Positions 21,638-33,599 of a stretch of DNA of 64,000 nucleotides are shown here, piece by piece; the stretch's first letter is position 1; each line of letters opens with the position of its first letter. Origin of the DNA: Crossaster papposus (lineage: Eukaryota > Echinodermata > Asteroidea > Velatida > Solasteridae); NCBI GenBank assembly GCA_037893245.1, contig JBAIAA010000812.1, forward strand, positions 434,001 through 498,000, read 5' to 3'. The notes under the pieces are model-generated. The model did not search any database, was not told the DNA's origin, and worked only from the letters and a program-made list of their open reading frames with translations. A program made the position numbers and the translations under genes.

Positions 21638-24523
21638 ATGGCCACTTTCGGCTCTATTGGTGAATTTTTCAACAAGAAAGAGACATGGCTAATGTACACC
21701 GATCGTCTTGGTGAATATTTCACGGCGAACAACATCAGTGATGCAACACGCAAACGGGCCATACTTAACTCCGTCGTTGGTTCACAAACATATAAGCTGA
21801 TCAGCGATCTACTCGCCCCAAAGAAACCCAACGAAGCTACATACCAAGAGCTAGTGGATAAACTAGAGAAGCATTTCAAGCCTACAAAGTCCAGCATCAT
21901 CGCCCGTTTTCAGTTCAACAGCCGATACCGACGGTCTGGTGAGTCAATTGCTGAATATTTAGCAGCACTGCGTGCACTTGCAAGTGACTGTAACTACGGA
22001 CAAAATCTCAACGAGATGCTGAGAGACCGGCTTGTTTGTGGTGTGCAGGATGAACGGATCCAGAAATCCCTGCTTGCCCAACCAGAGGACAAACTCGACC
22101 TCAAGCGCACAGTGGAACTTGCACAATCAATGCAGCTCGCAGGTGACCAGGCTAAAATGCTGACAGCGTCTACCAGTTCAAGCGCCAATGCAGATTCAAG
22201 TTCCAGCATCAATGCTTTCAAAAAGAAACAGGCCCAACGTTCAAAGCCCAGTAAGCCCAACCAATGGCAACAACCCGCAAGCCGTAGATCAACACAGCAA
22301 CAACAGCCCAGAAAACCTTGTGGAAATTGTGGTACTTTTCACAAGAGGTTTGAATGTCCGGCCTATGGCAAAACTTGTCACAAGTGCAACAAAAAGAATC
22401 ACTACGGTGATTACTGCCGGAGCAGCCGCCGCATACATAGCGTCAACACCGACTCCTACTCAGAGGAGGACGACTCTATTTTGGATGAGCAAGAACTTTT
22501 CCACATTCGAGCCCTAGACCGAACCAACCTAAACTCGAAGCATGACATCCACGCTACACTTATGGTGAATGGCACACATGTTCCCATCCAACTTGACACA
22601 GGTGCACGTTGTAATGTCCTACCCATGAAGCTCTACAATGTCATCGCACCACCTAAGTCTATTGACAGTTCTAAGACAACCACGCTCATAGCTTATGGAG
22701 GAAACGAGCTCCACACAGATGGACTAGCTACACTGCCATGCCGCATTGAATCATCACAGACTGATTACATGATCGACTTTCACGTTGTTGATGCCCAAGT
22801 GAAAGCTATACTCGGATTGACTGATTGCCTCCGCCTAGGCCTGTTGTCTGTCAATAACATGGTCTACCACGTCTCAACTGACACAACATCGACACAGATC
22901 TTCAAAGATTACAAAGACCTGTTCGACGGCTCCCTCGGGTCACTACCTGTCACCTACACCATGACCATCGACCCTAATGCTACACCAGTTGTACGTCCCC
23001 CACGGCGCATCCCAGCAGCGATGCAAGACAAGGTCAAGTCCGAACTCAAGCGCATGACCACCCTCGGTGTGATCACTCCAGTCTCCGAACCGACGGACTG
23101 GGTTTCCTCTATGGTCGCAACTCATAAGAAAAACACCGAAGAAATTCGCTTATGCATCGACCCTCGTGACCTTAACCTAGCCCTAAAGCGCCCACACCAC
23201 CCTACGCGAACAGTAGAGGAAGTTGCCGCCCAGATGGACGGTGCCACTGTTTTCTCAGTGCTTGATGCCAAATGCTCCTTCTGGCAGATTCCCCTCGATT
23301 ATCAGTCATCATTGCTGACTACATTTAGCACGCCACACGGCAGATACCGTTATCTCCGCATGCCCTATGGTATTTGTTCTGCCTCTGATGTATACCAGAG
23401 AACCATGGAGCAGTTGTTTGCTGATCTGCCATGCTTCATCATCGTGGATGACATTCTAGTTGGTGGACGTACCAAAGAGGAACATGATCAAAACCTCAAA
23501 ACCGTCCTTAATCGGATACGCAAAATCAACATGCGTCTCAACCCCCAGAAATGCCGATTTGGTCTTACACGAATGTCACCCGTCGGTCACGTCTTCACCG
23601 ACACTGGCCTTAGGCCCGATCCAGCCAAAGTCAGTGCTATTAACGACATGCCTCCACCTCAGGACGTCACTGCCCTACAACGCTTCCTCGGCATGGTGAC
23701 ATACCTCGCCAAGTTCATACCGAATCTAAGCGACTTAGCAGCCCCGCTACGCGAGCTCACACATAATGACGTTCATTGGTGCTGGTTGGACTGTCACAAC
23801 GCAGTATTTTTGGAAATCAAGGCCAAGATCGCTCATGCACCGACACTCCAGTACTTTGATGTCAAGAAGCCCGTCACAGTGACCTGCGATGCATCAAAGT
23901 TTGGCCTTGGTGCAGCCTGCCTACAAGAGGGCGACCCTGTCGCATACGCTTCGCGCACTATGACCGACACCGAACAACGGTATGCGCAGATTGAAAAAGA
24001 ACTGCTTGCCGTTGTGTTTGCCTGCACCAAGTTCCATGACTACATATATGGTAAAGACATTATCGTTGAAACCGATCACCAGCCATTGGTCACCATCGTC
24101 AAAAAGCCTCTGCTCAGTGCCCCTGCCAGGCTTCAACGCATGCTTCTTCGGTTGCAAAAGTATAACATCACCCTTGTGTACAAGAAAGGGAAAGAACTTT
24201 TTATTGCCGACACTTTGTCACGCGCTCCCATGTCAACAACTGGTACCGAAAACCTCGACCTGGAAGTCATGACCCTCCTACCAATCTCCGATACACGACT
24301 TGTACAGCTCAAAGCAGCAACCGCCTGTGACCCCGCCATGCAACAGCTAACGGATGTCATCACTCGCGGATGGCCTTCAAACGCCAACAATGCCCCACCC
24401 GATGCTCGCCCCTTACTTTCCATTCAGAGACGAACTAACTCTCGAACGTGGCATCATCTTGAAGGGACAAAAGGCCATCATTCCCAAGTTACTGCGTACG
24501 GAATACACCAAATTACTACATGA
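21638..24523 (+). CDS. Gag-protease-RT-RNase H polyprotein
   Basis: A 961-residue frame from ATG in the context CATCATGGCC. Gag occupies about residues 1-290, with Cys/His clusters at about 226-261 (the second is C-x2-C-x4-H-x4-C, a retroviral-type zinc knuckle). The aspartic protease shows LDTGA near residue 318. RT shows VDDIL at about 603-607 (usual YVDD or FVDD replaced by IVDD). RNase H shows TCDAS near 750 and ETDHQ near 811. Gag and pol are fused without a frame change. The frame leaves the pol register at about 24409-24412 (C4) and ends 111 bases later, before the integrase. Confidence 0.93.
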   Translation: MATFGSIGEFFNKKETWLMYTDRLGEYFTANNISDATRKRAILNSVVGSQTYKLISDLLAPKKPNEATYQELVDKLEKHFKPTKSSIIARFQFNSRYRRSGESIAEYLAALRALASDCNYGQNLNEMLRDRLVCGVQDERIQKSLLAQPEDKLDLKRTVELAQSMQLAGDQAKMLTASTSSSANADSSSSINAFKKKQAQRSKPSKPNQWQQPASRRSTQQQQPRKPCGNCGTFHKRFECPAYGKTCHKCNKKNHYGDYCRSSRRIHSVNTDSYSEEDDSILDEQELFHIRALDRTNLNSKHDIHATLMVNGTHVPIQLDTGARCNVLPMKLYNVIAPPKSIDSSKTTTLIAYGGNELHTDGLATLPCRIESSQTDYMIDFHVVDAQVKAILGLTDCLRLGLLSVNNMVYHVSTDTTSTQIFKDYKDLFDGSLGSLPVTYTMTIDPNATPVVRPPRRIPAAMQDKVKSELKRMTTLGVITPVSEPTDWVSSMVATHKKNTEEIRLCIDPRDLNLALKRPHHPTRTVEEVAAQMDGATVFSVLDAKCSFWQIPLDYQSSLLTTFSTPHGRYRYLRMPYGICSASDVYQRTMEQLFADLPCFIIVDDILVGGRTKEEHDQNLKTVLNRIRKINMRLNPQKCRFGLTRMSPVGHVFTDTGLRPDPAKVSAINDMPPPQDVTALQRFLGMVTYLAKFIPNLSDLAAPLRELTHNDVHWCWLDCHNAVFLEIKAKIAHAPTLQYFDVKKPVTVTCDASKFGLGAACLQEGDPVAYASRTMTDTEQRYAQIEKELLAVVFACTKFHDYIYGKDIIVETDHQPLVTIVKKPLLSAPARLQRMLLRLQKYNITLVYKKGKELFIADTLSRAPMSTTGTENLDLEVMTLLPISDTRLVQLKAATACDPAMQQLTDVITRGWPSNANNAPPDARPLLSIQRRTNSRTWHHLEGTKGHHSQVTAYGIHQITT

Positions 24524-25586
24524 AGGTCACCCAGGTATCGAAGCTACCAAACGCAGAGCCAGGGATATAGTTTACTGGCCATCAATGTGCATGGATATCG
24601 AACAATCTGTCTCTGGATGCACAGTTTGCAATGCTACCAAAGCCCACCAACAGAAAGAACCATTGAAAAGCTACCCACCACCCAGTCTCCCCTGGGAACT
24701 TATCGGTGTCGACCTATTCCATTGGAACGACATGGACTACCTAGCCCTTGGCGACGCATACTCTGGCTGGTTTGACTTCGCCTCGCTCGACAACACCTGT
24801 GCCTCCACAGTCATTGAGGTACTCAAGAGACAATTTTCCATCCACGGAATTCCCCGCATCGTCATCAGTGACAACGCACGACAATTTGATTGCTTCGCCT
24901 TCAAACAGTTTGCACAGTCATGGGGTTTCCAGCATACAACAAGTAGTCCCTACTACCCTCAGTCCAATGGACTTGCAGAAAGCTCTGTCAAGCGCGCCAA
25001 ACTACTCCTAGGGAAGACAAAACGCGAAGGATCCGACCTTCACCGAAATTTGCTAAACATTCGCAACGTCCCAACCAACCCTCAACTTGGCTCACCTTCC
25101 CAACGTCTCATGTCACGGCGTCTTCGAACAACCATCCCCACCTCGACGCCACTCCTTAAACCCACCGTCTACACACGCGTCACAGCGCAGTTACGAAAGC
25201 GACTCCAGCAGCAGAAGTCTTCATACGACAAATCCGCCAAACCCCTCCGACCACTGAACCCAGGACAAGTTGTTCGTCTCCAATCACCCAAAGGACACGA
25301 TCAGCTTGGCATTGTCCAAAGGCATTCTGGCAACCCCAGATCCTACATCGTCAATGCCCAAGGCAAGCTTTATCGCCGAAACCGGAGGCACCTCTTACCC
25401 GTCTCTGAACCACTCCCACAACAACAGCAGTTGCCCGACTTCCACATGCCTTCGCAGGAACCTCTACCACAACCCGCCATCGCCCAAGCCCCTCCACCAC
25501 AACCCGCCATCGCCCAAGCACCTACACCACAGCCCGCCATGACCCGCTCTGGTCGCATCTCAAAGCCGAACCCTAGATACACTTGA
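24413..25586 (+). pseudogene. Integrase segment of the retrotransposon, offset one frame
   Basis: Open from 24354 in the next frame, with recognisable pol sequence starting about 24413. It holds an HHCC zinc finger (His and Cys pairs at about 24519-24629) and the catalytic triad, Asp in GVDLF, Asp in ISDNA and Glu in GLAES, with 35 residues between the last two. A Pro/Gln-rich tail follows, including a repeated PQPAIAQAP segment. The offset from the upstream frame is one base, so it cannot be made as one polyprotein as written. A programmed shift at this place would be unusual for the group. Confidence 0.88.
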
Positions 25587-25937
25587 CAGTTTTGTGTAAC
25601 TGTTATTGCTTTGCCCACACTCGATTTGTGCCGTTGATCCTGATTTCCCGCTAATAACTTTGAACTATCCCTGACTACCGGATTTTTTAAATATTTTTTG
25701 GTAAACAGTTTGCATACTCTAGGCAAAGTTTTTTTTTATTTGTTTTCGAAAGAAAGGACGATTCATCGTTTATTTTATAACATTTACATACAAAGTTTTT
25801 CTTTAAAATTTGTTCTAAGTTAAAATAACTCGATGAAGCACTCGGACTATAAATCAGCAGACACCAATTCATAAACTCAGAATACGTTCATTTTCTATCC
25901 AAAGCTGTTTGTTTATTCAAGTTCTATAACAAAACTT

Positions 25938-25948
25938 AGAAGAGAGGA
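25938..25948 (+). promoter_or_regulatory. Polypurine tract
   Basis: AGAAGAGAGGA directly precedes the 3' LTR start TG at 25949, the standard position for plus-strand priming. Confidence 0.85.
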
Positions 25949-26108
25949 TGTAGCGGTATGCCATTAGTAGACTGACTCAAGTCTAATGTTTACTTCCCAT
26001 AATGCATCACCTTATAACATGGCTGCTCACATGTAACTATTCATGCTCGTGTCATCTAGAATAAAGCTCGACTAGCCTCTATCTAACCGAAGTTGTCAAC
26101 CTTCTTTA
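25949..26108 (+). repeat. 3' LTR, 160 bp
   Basis: Same length and apparently same sequence as the 5' LTR, followed by ACATA, the target duplication. Confidence 0.95.
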
Positions 26109-26334
26109 ACATACAAACATATTATGTTTTTTTATGTAAGTTAACCTTAGAATGGGAAATACTTTTCACTTTTGTTCACACTTTTTCTCAAGTGGAAAAC
26201 CGTTTTCACCAAATTGTCACACCTTTTCACACACTGTTTTCACACTTACAAACCATTTTCACACTGTTTCACAAAATGTTAACACCTTTTCACAAAATTT
26301 GAGCATCACGTGAGGATCATAATGGCCCGGGTTT

Positions 26335-26470
26335 GAGCGTTCGTTTAGCACAGTTCTCGCGGCTAACCCAAGTGACTTTACTTGTGTCGACTCGGGTGAG
26401 CTAAACGAACACACACAGTCACACTGACTCGAACCCACGACCTCCTGCTTTCTAGCAGGACAACACAGAG
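26335..26470. repeat. Short inverted-repeat element and tRNA-like SINE end
   Basis: 26335-26410 has GCGTTCGTTTAG and its inverse CTAAACGAAC, related to 21037-21174. 26420-26462 reads GACTCGAACCCACGACCTCC on the plus strand, the inverse of a B box, as in the SINE near 48830. Confidence 0.6.
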
Positions 26471-26640
26471 TATACAGTGTAAAAAACACGTTGGGACTTG
26501 CATGTAGTTGGGACAAGAGCGTAACATTTCTCAAAGCCAAGGTACCAGTTGCGTCCAAATTGTTGGCTACGTAATGGAAGAACAACATTGAGAATAACAC
26601 ACAGAGTTAGTTGATACAACCGCTTACTTAGCCCTGCGTG

Positions 26641-27257
26641 TAGTCTTGATCCAAGACCAAGCTAGCCGTTTATTTGTTCCGCGGCGCGCCGTCCGTATAT
26701 ATCCGGGCTTATTGAGGGCGCCCTTATTTATTGCCAGATTTCTTCCACTATCTTGGTCTTGGCGCAACAATTCAAATTTTAACGGCTCTTACCAAAAAAA
26801 GCACAATGACTACAATGACGGTGGTATTATTAGGCATTTCGTCTGGTGTTGACTTTTGCCAATGCGAGTTTTATTTTATAAAAACCTGAAAACACTCGAA
26901 CATCGCGAACGTTAAGCAATTCATCCAGTTTTGGGTCACGTGACATTGGCGGCTAAATAATAAATGAAAAATCACAAATAGTCAGAAATATTTGGTCTGG
27001 GAACCAGACTATAATAATCGTACACTACATTAAACAAAAACGACTTAGCGCGCATGCAGGGACGAGTAGCAATTTGAGCTATGCTTGGAATGTCCTCGGA
27101 ATTTTCAGGGTTCACGTGACACTTGCGCCAAGACCAAGATACATGTAGTGGAAGGAATCTGTGACGATAATTAAGGGCGCCCTCAATAAGCCCGGATATA
27201 TACGGACGGCGCGCCGCGGAACAAATAAACGGCTAGCTTGGTCTTGGATCAAGACTA
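26641..27257. mobile_element. Mutator-like MITE with about 130-bp inverted repeats
   Basis: Ends TAGTCTTGATCCAAGACC and its inverse, with inverted arms of about 130 bp (26641-26767 and 27131-27257). Flanked by a 9-bp direct repeat CCCTGCGTG (26632-26640 and 27258-27266). Long arms with a 9-bp duplication are typical of Mutator-like elements. No transposase lies in the 360-bp interior. Confidence 0.88.
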
Positions 27258-27266
27258 CCCTGCGTG

Positions 27267-29057
27267 CAATTTCCAGACGTAGCCAAGTTCGAACGTGGCC
27301 AACTTCCCCTCAGCACGGCGACAATGGAGAATTTGTCGACATACTGTATTGCATGCATGCATATTGCACTGCTAGTCAGCTATACAGTTTAAATTCTCAC
27401 TACGTTCCGCAGACTTAAACTCCAGTCAGGTAACGTATGGTCATATTTTTGTGTGTATGGTGCTTGTGATGTGTGTGGTACCGGTATATGGGTGTACATG
27501 TCGTGTGTGGCCAGTCTATTGTCAAGTCTATAATGTCATGCATGTACCGCGGCGCACATGTTTTCCTTTCAGTGACTGTAATACCTGTACGTGTATCGTT
27601 TCAAAATGACAGCATTTTACGGCATAGACCTCAGCGAATGTTGACATTTTTCAAAAACAAAGAGCACATTTTTGCCTGTTAATCTCAAGATCACATTCAA
27701 GGACGTCTTTGTAACGAACCATGGGAAAGTTGATAAAGACTTTTGCATTGACATCCAGTAGGAAGCCAAGCAGATGACCCTGGGGCCGGAGTGGAGAAGT
27801 GCAACGTTACAATACCTTGTTATGTCAGTCACAGAACTCACAAACTGTTTAACCATCAGTAATAAAACATGTCTCAAAAATCATCTCAAAACACTTTGAT
27901 TGCGCACCACTTAAACTTGTATGGTTCCTCACATACTGTGTACATGTATACACCTCCAAAAAAAAGGGCAAAAATGTCATGTGGATCGACTGACCCAATT
28001 TTTTTCTACCAAATTTTTTTTTGTTTTGCCTTAAATCTTTCCTGAGTTTTTTGTGAAAATAATTCTTCAAACAATTTTTGAACAAAAGTCGTAAGGCCCA
28101 GTTTTACTCACACATGACGACACAAACCATGGAGGGCTAGGGAGGAAGGAATATTCCCAAGCATAATGCACGCACCTGCCACGGATGTTATTTTTTCATT
28201 CGCAAAAACAATATGCTTTTGCTACAGTATTTGCTTGGAGACTGGACTTATTACAGATGCTGTAACACGATATCAAACAAGTGGAGCCAGACTACTTTGT
28301 ATTCTTAGCACCACCTCGTCCCTGTTCGTTGCTCGCTTTATCATTGCAAGTTCAATGTAATTATTTTGGGTATGAGGGGGGGGGGCTTAGCTCTATGCGT
28401 AAAGCAACGATAGTGGACTAAGATCACGGTTTGATTTTTTTCCGACTTGACAAAACTGCATGTCAAACGTGCGAGGATATTGAAAAAAACAAAACCGAAG
28501 AAAAAAAACGGAGTTGGGAAATTATAAGCGCGGCACGGACATTTCACATGCCTGCTTTGGAGACGATAATTACATGTAGTATTTCGTAGCTTAACTAGTT
28601 CCCGATGTTTTTACACTTTGCAGTGACCGGTCAGCGTTATAATTATTATGCTTATCCACGTCTAGCGCTGGACTGTCGTTAATCGCCGAGAACAATGTCG
28701 TCAAAAGAAAAAATATATGAACACAATGGTTGCTGGAAATGGACGCACTTCCACTGAAATCAAGTCGCCGATGTCAAACAAAAAACAAGTAGGAGGGGGG
28801 GGGGGGTGCTTGCGTTTTTATTGCACAAAGATAGATTAATCTGATTGGCCAATTTTCATCGAGGGCAACGAAGTGGGCATTCCTCAGAAAAAATAGTGTG
28901 GCGCAAGTGGAACAAAACCTTAATGCCAAATCCTATTGGTCCATGATTGATCAGTTGGAGGATTATCAGACAATGTAATACTTGTTTTACTTTGTGAATG
29001 CTGCCTGGTTGGCAACATAGGCCACTTTGCAAATTGGACTGTCGATCATTCTCGGAC
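27267..29057. other. No gene recognised
   Basis: Mixed-composition DNA with homopolymer G runs at about 28377-28386 and 28795-28806. No exon or clear repeat was identified by eye. Confidence 0.35.
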
Positions 29058-29675
29058 CTGCAGCCGATTTCACGAAACCTTATGCAATTGCGTAAGCCCC
29101 CTTGCGCCACAATTTATTGTGTAAGCTGCGCTACTTTTGTTTGCTGCGCAACATTTCGCTTACGACAGTTTCACGAAAGTTTGACAGTGCGTAAGTCCAC
29201 GGCTTGCGCAACAAATTATGGCGTAGCTTGCGCAGTCAATTTAGGTGGCGTAAGATATGGCGTAGCGACTGAAAAATGACCTATTTTACCAGCAAATCGT
29301 AATTGACGTGGAGCCCGTCATTGCTCAACTTATTAAGCTTGATAAAAGACACTCACAGTTTCATGATTGAAGTAAAAGAATCACTATTTTACCTGTGACA
29401 GAATTGTTAATGTTGCCACACGATTTCGCGGAAAGTCGGACAAAACTATTTTCAAAATGTTGGGCGAAGGTGATACAACGACGATTTCGTGAAAGAACAC
29501 AATAATACGCAAACAGTCGCCGTAAACGGTGTTTAAAACGTTGCGCAGCTACGCCAAGTTTCGTGAAATGCTCCGTAAGGAAATGGCGCAGCTACGCAAC
29601 ATTTTTGTTGCGTAAGCCTTACGCCACTTTTGAAAATGGCGCAAGCTACGCACTTTTCGTGAAATCGGCTGCTGG
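29058..29675. mobile_element. MITE of about 615 bp rich in TGCGTAAG motifs
   Basis: Termini GCAGCCGATTTCACGAAA and TTTCGTGAAATCGGCTGC are inverted. Subterminal regions contain many copies of GCGTAAG, TTGCGCA and CTACGC in both orientations. No coding capacity. Confidence 0.8.
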
Positions 29676-30529
29676 AGAGTCAGTTGCTGAATTAGTATTT
29701 TTTCTGGGCTGGGCTGCGAATTTGGAAAGAATAACAAATTAGGCATGGGACAAGTTTATAAAATGATGCACTTCGATGAATGCAGGCATTACAGGGTATT
29801 GTTTGACATCCGAGATTGTGGTGGTTTATATTTTATTTTTCTTAACTACAATTTGCAAAGGCTGGAATGAGCCTTTTTAAATCTATAGAACAATGTATTT
29901 CTAACACCATTTTAACACTAAACACACAACTTATATAAATGCCGGTAATATTTTGTTTATTGGGAAGGGGCGTAATCATACATGCAGCTTACATTTTGTT
30001 TAACGATTCTCGGTCACATGGGATGGAAATTAAATTGAAGAACGTGTAATGCTGGGTTTTGTGGATTTTTGTTCTGTCAGGCTATTAGGTTTTTTAGTTA
30101 AAGATGAGGTGCTTTTGCAAGAAAATAACAAGGAGAAACCGGTTTATGCAAACATACTTCATAGTTTATTTATTGATTTTGTTTGATCGATGCTAGAGTT
30201 AGCTGCAGTGAGTCAGAACTCATTCTATATTGGAAGGGGAGGGTGTTTATGGGAGTTTTTACAAGTTTTAACATAACTATTTCTCATAGTTTTCGTTATT
30301 TTTTTGTTTCGTTATTTCGTTGATTTGTATCTCATTCGTTCTTCGACGCTCGCAATGCAAACATCCGTACCGTACCATACCATACCATTGTACGCAGCGT
30401 GGTAATTTGGGTGTCATTCTTATGGAGCATGGTAATGCAAATCCTGTTATCGTCATTGATTGGAATTTTGCTCCTTGGCTTAGCAAGGCAGACTTAGAAT
30501 AATTCCTGGCATATAGTAATTATGTGATG
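29676..30529. other. No gene recognised
   Basis: AT-rich DNA with no recognised exon or repeat. Confidence 0.35.
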
Positions 30530-30728
30530 AGCTTGGATATTTTGCCAGCTCGAGTTGACTTGGTTAGTCCTGGTGTGAGCTTGGATGGGCTTTTGCCAGC
30601 TCAGGTACACTTATTGGGAGCTTGGATGGGCTTTTGCCAGCTCAGGTGGATTTGGTGTGAGCTTGGGTGGGCTTTTGCCAGCTCAGATGGACTTGGTGTG
30701 AGCTTGGATGGAGGCTTGCCGAACTTGG
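30530..30728. repeat. Minisatellite, about five units of 40-45 bp
   Basis: Units contain GAGCTTGGATGGGCTTTTGC followed by CAGCTCAG and a variable GGT/GGA-CTTGGTGT linker. Confidence 0.85.
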
Positions 30729-31205
30729 TGGAATTTCTAACAGTTCGGTAAATAACTGCCTCATGTCACATCCTTGGGACCTTTTCCCGGGGCTAGCCTC
30801 TGCGTATTTTGCAGAGGTTGAATTGGGGCCGGCATACAGATTTTTCAAAAAATTCAGTATATCACTGCTACATCCTTTTTTAACGTATTCATACAAAAAA
30901 CTGTGTGGGTTCGAAGAAGAATTTTCAAAAATGTATCGATTATTGTTGCCCTTTTTAGGGGAGGTATTTGTTAACGTCGTTTGTGTATTTGTGCACGATC
31001 TCCACGTGCAGCATTGGTACGTCAACGGCTAATTTTTAGGGGACTGTTTTTTTATTTTCAATACAATTTTTGTCATTAGATGATAAAAATGTATGTAAAT
31101 AACAACCTTTTTTTTTAAAGACAAGAGACAAAATGTTAAGATTAAATGCAAAAAACCAAAGACGATACTGTCTATATCGTCTTCGGTATCGTATCGTGAC
31201 GATAT

Positions 31206-31362
31206 TATCGTCCAGCGCTATCCACGTCATCTCCTTGAAGTTCTTGCATACCCAGCGATATGCCATGCATGGTCCATTAAGCTTTCCTATAGCTTTTGCA
31301 AGAGGAACTCCATCCACTTCCTTCTCCAACCAGTCCCATTTGCAAGCATATTTGATGCGGCC
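31206..31362 (-). CDS. Unidentified possible exon
   Basis: A minus-strand frame follows a possible acceptor AACTTTAG and reads about 50 residues without a stop, including KYACKWDWLEKEVDGVPLAK and CMAYRWVCKN. Composition (Trp, Lys and Cys rich) looks protein-like, but no family was recognised and no convincing donor was found. The left end falls in a GATATCGTC palindromic repeat. It could be a transposon fragment. Confidence 0.25.
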
Positions 31363-31384
31363 CTAAAGTTTGTGTCGGTAAGTT

Positions 31385-32790
31385 TTTTAAAAAAAATCAA
31401 AAATGAAAACAAACTGTCTTTTCTGTCTTCACGAAATGACTCTCAACTATACCTATTTATGTCAAAACGCTTCTAATTTGTCGGCCCACTTACGTTCGCT
31501 ATTTTCTGAGAAGAAACCTCTGTGCGTAACATGTGCGTAACGCTCAATGCAGTAACGCTGTACTGGTCCCTGCCGCGCCAAAGAAGGCATGATGTATGCG
31601 ACAATCAGTCTATGCATGTACATGTACATGCATGGCCGATTAACATCGTAACACTGCAGTTCCAGGTCGATCTAAATGCCGAATAAACATCGATGGAGAA
31701 CGAATATTTCTGCAAGTTAATTCACAAAACTTGATCTCTCAACTGTGTATGTGTTTTCTGTGTTCATGAATTATGATGAGGTTGTATCGCTTGTACTTGA
31801 AATGATAGCGCAGCATGTTTCCCCGACATTTTCTGCCGCAACGCGAGGTTCGTCGCCTGCCACACAGTGCTTCACACACTACAAACGGACAGTGTTGGCA
31901 AGTTTCCCTTCGTGGGTAGCGTTGTGCATAGTGGTGTGCACGACCTAAATTCTCCATTATTTTAAAGAATTATCGACAGTAAATAGTTGACATTAATTAA
32001 GGCAAGTTTTTATCACTTTTTGTGGCAATTGTTTTAATGGCTTTTGTACATGTAGCGTAAATCAATGTCAACATTTGAAGCGCGAGATGTGCCGCGGCAA
32101 CTCACACCGCGAGGCTCGCAGCATGCTACTTGCTACAAACGTTTTCACCGTACTTCCTTTTGGATTGAGTTCTGCCAACTACGTATTCACTAAGGTGGTG
32201 TACGTATCATTAGCGTGCTCAAGGCATTTTATCCTTTGTGTACAATTGACGACAGACTCATTGTTTCATCAAACCAACACTCTGCCCTTAAGAATGTCGA
32301 AATCGTACGGAATTCCATAGTTCGCAGCGATTTGTTCTTAACCAAAAACAAAGCGTCTGGAACCCCACAATGTCCATTCAATGATTCTGGCTTTATCATA
32401 GATTCAAACACGTGTTCTTTTTATCTGCCCGTTTCCTGTTGGTCGGCCGTGTATGCATAGACTCCATCCTGCCTTCTTTGGCACTTTTAGTTTTAGTGGG
32501 CGGTGCGGGGGGAACCAGTACAGCATTGCTGCATTGAGCATTATGCACGTGTTTTCATCACCTTGATACTGATAGGGAATCGCGCAACGCGTTGTCATTG
32601 CGAACAGAAAGTGATAGGGAATCTCAGAAAATAGCGAATGTAAGTAGGTAGTTGGGTAGTTGAAATGCATTTTGTAAAGACAGAAAAGATATTTTTGTTA
32701 ATTTAAAAAAAAATGTTTTAATGGTTATTATTATTATTTTTTAACTTGCCGATAAAAACTTTAGGGTAGCAGCCTTAACAAAACATGTCT
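31385..32790. repeat. Possible inverted-repeat element with ends CTTTTCTGTCTT
   Basis: About 31405-31450 (ACTGTCTTTTCTGTCTTCAC) and about 32645-32790 are diverged inverted matches. Related sequence occurs at 20651-20815. Within it, 31912-32101 is duplicated at 33978-34161. Confidence 0.4.
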
Positions 32791-32882
32791 TTTAAAACAT
32801 GATTTTAATTATTACTGTGTTATAATTGGGTCTAGGTAAAATTTATTAATGATAAAATGAAGAATTGATGAGGCCAAAAGAA

Positions 32883-33097
32883 AAATGGTGTGTTTACACT
32901 AACCCTACCTACCTGGATTTTTGTTGGCCCAATTGCCAACCTCATTGTAGATGAATACTAGTTTCAATTATTTGTCACAAATAATCATTTTCCACACTTA
33001 AAACACAACTAAAATGAAAAAGAAAAGACAAAATTAAAATATTTCCCTGCCTACCTACCTGTATTTTTTTCAAGCCGTTACTGTAAACACACCATTT
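32883..33097. mobile_element. Small MITE
   Basis: Ends AAATGGTGTGTTTACA and TGTAAACACACCATTT are inverted. The interior holds two directly repeated CCTACCTACCTG motifs. Confidence 0.65.
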
Positions 33098-33599
33098 ATT
33101 TTGTTTAGCCTAAGCATACATCTGGATATGGGAGCCCAAAGAGCTGTGCTAAATGGCTAAAAACGTAACGTAATCGTGGAATTGCCCATTAGTGAAAATT
33201 GAGAGGGTTACAGCATATTAAGCGCAGGTAGTAACTTTGAGTTCATTATGATCAGAAGCAACTTACCACAGTGAAACACCGCTAGTCTTGAAGAAGAAGA
33301 AGAGAAACGATCCCTTTTCGTCTGGGTATGTGTCCTGCCACTGTTCCCCTTTTAGTATGAGTTATCAGTTCTCCCCGATATTCCAGCAAGAAATTGGCTT
33401 TTTTGAAAATTCTTCTGAGCAAACGTTCCTCGATCGACCTAAGAAAATCAAAACCAGCAAAAAGCATACATACCTGAGACAGTTTTTCATTTTCATCTAT
33501 GAACACAAATCTTTATAAAGGTCAGTATCACTATACAAGTGATCCCCTGAGTCGCGAGTGTCGCCTTTTCCCCGCGGTCGATCCCTATGTTTAGTTTTC

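Larger units (their letters stand above)
21440..26108 (+). mobile_element. Ty3/gypsy LTR retrotransposon, complete structure
   Basis: 4669 bp with 160-bp LTRs, a primer-binding site, one gag-pol frame, an offset integrase frame, a polypurine tract and a 5-bp target duplication ACATA (21435-21439 and 26109-26113). Domain order gag, protease, RT, RNase H, integrase is that of the Ty3/gypsy group. Very short LTRs and paired zinc knuckles recall Mag/SURL-type elements, which are common in echinoderms (inference). No envelope-like gene and no chromodomain were seen. Confidence 0.95.

Noticed and set aside
24354-24523. Programmed frameshift before the integrase
   Set aside because: Ty3/gypsy shifts normally lie between gag and pol; here a single extra base in a C4 run explains the offset more simply.
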